Assembly (NCBI GenBank): GCA_945877255.1
Contig: CAMCRE010000009.1
Span: 1-57,021, forward strand
Direction: 5' to 3'
Source: an uncultured Erysipelotrichaceae bacterium
Lineage (GTDB): Bacteria > Bacillota_I > Bacilli_A > Erysipelotrichales > Erysipelotrichaceae
DNA length: 57,021 nucleotides
The notes beneath the pieces are model-generated. The model did no database searches and had not been told where the DNA came from. It saw only the letters and a list, made by a program, of their open reading frames with translations. The first letter of the stretch is position 1. Every line of letters begins with the position of its first letter. Shown here in pieces: positions 55,823 through 57,021 of this stretch. Position numbers and translations under genes: made by a program.

Positions 55823-56282
55823 AGATTAATTCGTGTTTTTTTATTAAATATTCTAATAAAGCATGACAGCCTTCGTAAACTTCAGTATAAGTTGTATCAA
55901 AATCTTGTGTATACCACGGATCAGCGATGTCTTTTTCGGAATGCGTGTAATGTAGTAGTTTATTGATTTCAATAGATTTATTTTTGACAAAATTCATAAC
56001 ATTAGTATAATTATTTTGATCCATTGTGATAATGTAATCAGCATCTAAATCAGCAGTGTTTAATTGACGTGAATACGTTTCTTTGATAGGAATGTGATGT
56101 TTTTTAAGAACGTTTATCGTTCCAGGATAGATCGGGTTTCCGGATTCCCAATTACTTGTTGCAGCAGAATCGATAATAAAATGTTGTGATAAATTTTTTT
56201 CATTAACTAAGTGCGTGAAAACTGATTCAGCCATTGGCGAGCGACAAATATTACCTAAACACACAAAAACAATTTTAATCAT
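55821..56282 (-). CDS. Low-molecular-weight protein-tyrosine phosphatase
   Basis: Cytosolic phosphatase with the active-site loop CLGNICRSP (Cys7-Arg13, in IVFVCLGNICRSPMAE) and the catalytic aspartate in IADPWYTQDF near 116. The 153 residues are normal. The start at 56282 has AAGGAG 6 bases upstream; the longer frame to 56324 has none. It may act on bacterial tyrosine kinases or small phospho-compounds; no kinase is nearby. Confidence 0.92.
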   Translation of the reverse strand: MIKIVFVCLGNICRSPMAESVFTHLVNEKNLSQHFIIDSAATSNWESGNPIYPGTINVLKKHHIPIKETYSRQLNTADLDADYIITMDQNNYTNVMNFVKNKSIEINKLLHYTHSEKDIADPWYTQDFDTTYTEVYEGCHALLEYLIKKHELI

Positions 56283-56512
56283 ATCGTTCTCCTTATAAAA
56301 TAAGTATACTAAAGTTTTACGCATTAGTCAAAATGAATACTATAAACGATATATGTAAATGTAATGATATTGAAGTGAAATCATGTTAAAAAACAGTGCA
56401 TACAGTGCATAATATCGTATAATTTAACTAACAATATATTTTCATAAATATGCGGCATTTGATTTTGTAATTTACGAAATGAAAAAAATTAATATAAAAA
56501 AAGTAATTTTAG
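56283..56512. other. Gene-free AT-rich spacer before the tRNA cluster
   Basis: About 230 bases with no convincing gene. A tandem 9-base repeat CAGTGCATA occurs twice in a row near 56393-56410, followed by an AT-rich stretch with a possible -10 (TATAAT near 56417). Its purpose is unclear. Confidence 0.4.
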
Positions 56513-56541
56513 TTGACATAATATTTTTTATTTGGTAAGAT
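56513..56541 (+). promoter_or_regulatory. Sigma-A promoter of the tRNA cluster
   Basis: TTGACA-N17-TAAGAT, 19 bases before the first tRNA-Glu. Confidence 0.75.
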
Positions 56542-56560
56542 ATTTTGGCAGTTAATTGAT

Positions 56561-56637
56561 GGCTCGTTGGTGAAGTGGCTTAACACAGCGCCCTTTCACG
56601 GCGTCATTCACGGGTTCGAATCCCGTACGAGTCACCA
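56561..56637 (+). tRNA. tRNA-Glu (UUC), copy 1
   Basis: Acceptor arms GGCTCGT/ACGAGTC, anticodon loop CTTTCAC giving UUC, T-loop TTCGAAT and an encoded CCA. 77 bases. Confidence 0.95.
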
Positions 56638-56656
56638 TCTATATATAATTGCATAT

Positions 56657-56733
56657 GGCTCGTTGGTGAAGTGGCTTAACACAGCGCCCTTTCACGGCGT
56701 CATTCACGGGTTCGAATCCCGTACGAGTCACCA
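56657..56733 (+). tRNA. tRNA-Glu (UUC), copy 2
   Basis: Identical over all 77 bases to the preceding copy, after a 19-base spacer: a tandem duplication. CCA is encoded. Confidence 0.95.
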
Positions 56734-56747
56734 TTTTTTTTATATTT

Positions 56748-56823
56748 GACCCGTTAGCTCAGTCGGCAGAGCAACTGACTTTTAATCAGTGGGTCCGGCG
56801 TTCGAGTCGCCGACGGGTCACCA
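56748..56823 (+). tRNA. tRNA-Lys (UUU)
   Basis: Acceptor arms GACCCGT/ACGGGTC, anticodon loop CTTTTAA giving UUU, T-loop TTCGAGT, encoded CCA. 76 bases. Confidence 0.95.
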
Positions 56824-56828
56824 TTTAT

Positions 56829-56902
56829 GCGGATGTAGTTCAATGGTAGAACTTCAGCCTTCCAAGCTGACTACGTGGGTTCGATTCCCATCATCCGCTC
56901 CA
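56829..56902 (+). tRNA. tRNA-Gly (UCC)
   Basis: Acceptor arms GCGGATG/CATCCGC, anticodon loop CTTCCAA giving UCC, T-loop TTCGATT, encoded CCA. 74 bases. Confidence 0.95.
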
Positions 56903-56914
56903 TAATCAAAATCG

Positions 56915-57021
56915 TTGACAAACAAAATTGGTTATGCTATTATATTACAGCACTTACAAAGTAAGTTGCAAAGAAGCTCATTGAAAACTAAATAGGAAAT
57001 CGAAAAAAATTACAAGAACCT
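56915..57021 (+). promoter_or_regulatory. Ribosomal RNA operon promoter and 16S leader
   Basis: TTGACA (56915-56920), 17 bases, TATTAT (56938-56943), then GAAGCTCATTGAAAACTAAA, the kind of sequence that precedes 16S rRNA in Bacillota. The 16S gene itself would begin beyond the window. Confidence 0.75.

Noticed and set aside
56567-56749. 60-residue ORF with a repeated GVIHGFESRTSHH peptide
   Set aside because: It is a translation across two identical tRNA-Glu genes, not a protein.

Overview
This is a 57-kb, very AT-rich stretch of a low-GC Gram-positive (Bacillota) chromosome. It uses the standard genetic code: UGA is a normal stop, for example in hslO and lysS, and prfB carries the usual UGA frameshift. 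Core genes, gene order, a tandem-SGGY-free FtsEX-type divisome and a ribosomal protein L11 with a shortened proline loop suggest an Erysipelotrichia-like relative. That placement is an inference from recalled sequences, not a computed phylogeny.

Layout. 1-2.6 kb: a DpnII/MboI-type (GATC) restriction-modification locus cut by the window edge; its second methylase looks frameshifted. 2.6-6.6 kb: small membrane protein, DUF1846 protein, DUF1576 membrane protein and a translationally coupled partner. 6.6-17 kb: housekeeping run ftsE-ftsX-M23 hydrolase-(27-aa peptide)-tilS-hpt-ftsH-hslO-dusB-lysS-(78-aa membrane protein). 17-19.4 kb, minus strand: rarA and a CapA-like lipoprotein. 19.4-28.4 kb: D-2-hydroxyacid dehydrogenase, 44-aa gene with mvaA, ABC-F and rqcP (minus), rplK-rplA with an L1-type leader, CPA2 antiporter, LLM oxidoreductase, gpmA. 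28.4-29.9 kb: a small scrambled accessory patch with a duplicated terminator, gene remnants, two small membrane genes and a near-perfect 75-bp palindrome carrying a promoter and ribosome-binding site on each strand. 29.9-35.9 kb, minus: rpmH-rnpA-yidC-khpB-pth-mfd. 35.9-40.3 kb, minus: AIM24, a peptide/DUF2599/membrane-protein cluster, ctlX, rodA/ftsW and an ArsC/Spx-like gene. 40.3-55.2 kb, plus: CapD-like dehydratase, degenerate LCP protein, DUF951-ychF-membrane protein, csp, secA-prfB-yitT, gnd-zwf-cyclase and uraA. 55.2-56.3 kb, minus: prepilin peptidase and low-molecular-weight phosphatase. The end holds four tRNA genes (Glu, Glu, Lys, Gly) and the promoter and leader of an rRNA operon whose 16S gene lies just outside.

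The genes are densely packed, with many ATGA or TAATG overlaps, consensus sigma-A promoters (TTGACA/TTGCAA-N17-TATAAT) and compact intrinsic terminators. Linked functions include septal wall hydrolysis (FtsEX with M23), wall polymer synthesis (CapD-like, LCP-like, RodA), ribosome quality control (RqcP, Pth, ABC-F), protein export (SecA, YidC), the oxidative pentose phosphate pathway (zwf, gnd) and mevalonate metabolism (mvaA).

No complete novel multigene defence or biosynthetic system is convincing here. The most unusual signals are regulatory or small: terminator arms that double as Shine-Dalgarno sequences, a PyrR-like hairpin merged with a U-tract before uraA, the promoter palindrome, an operator-like palindrome before mvaA, and two 17-codon ORFs sharing one motif. 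All calls are from reading the sequence; no database search was run.
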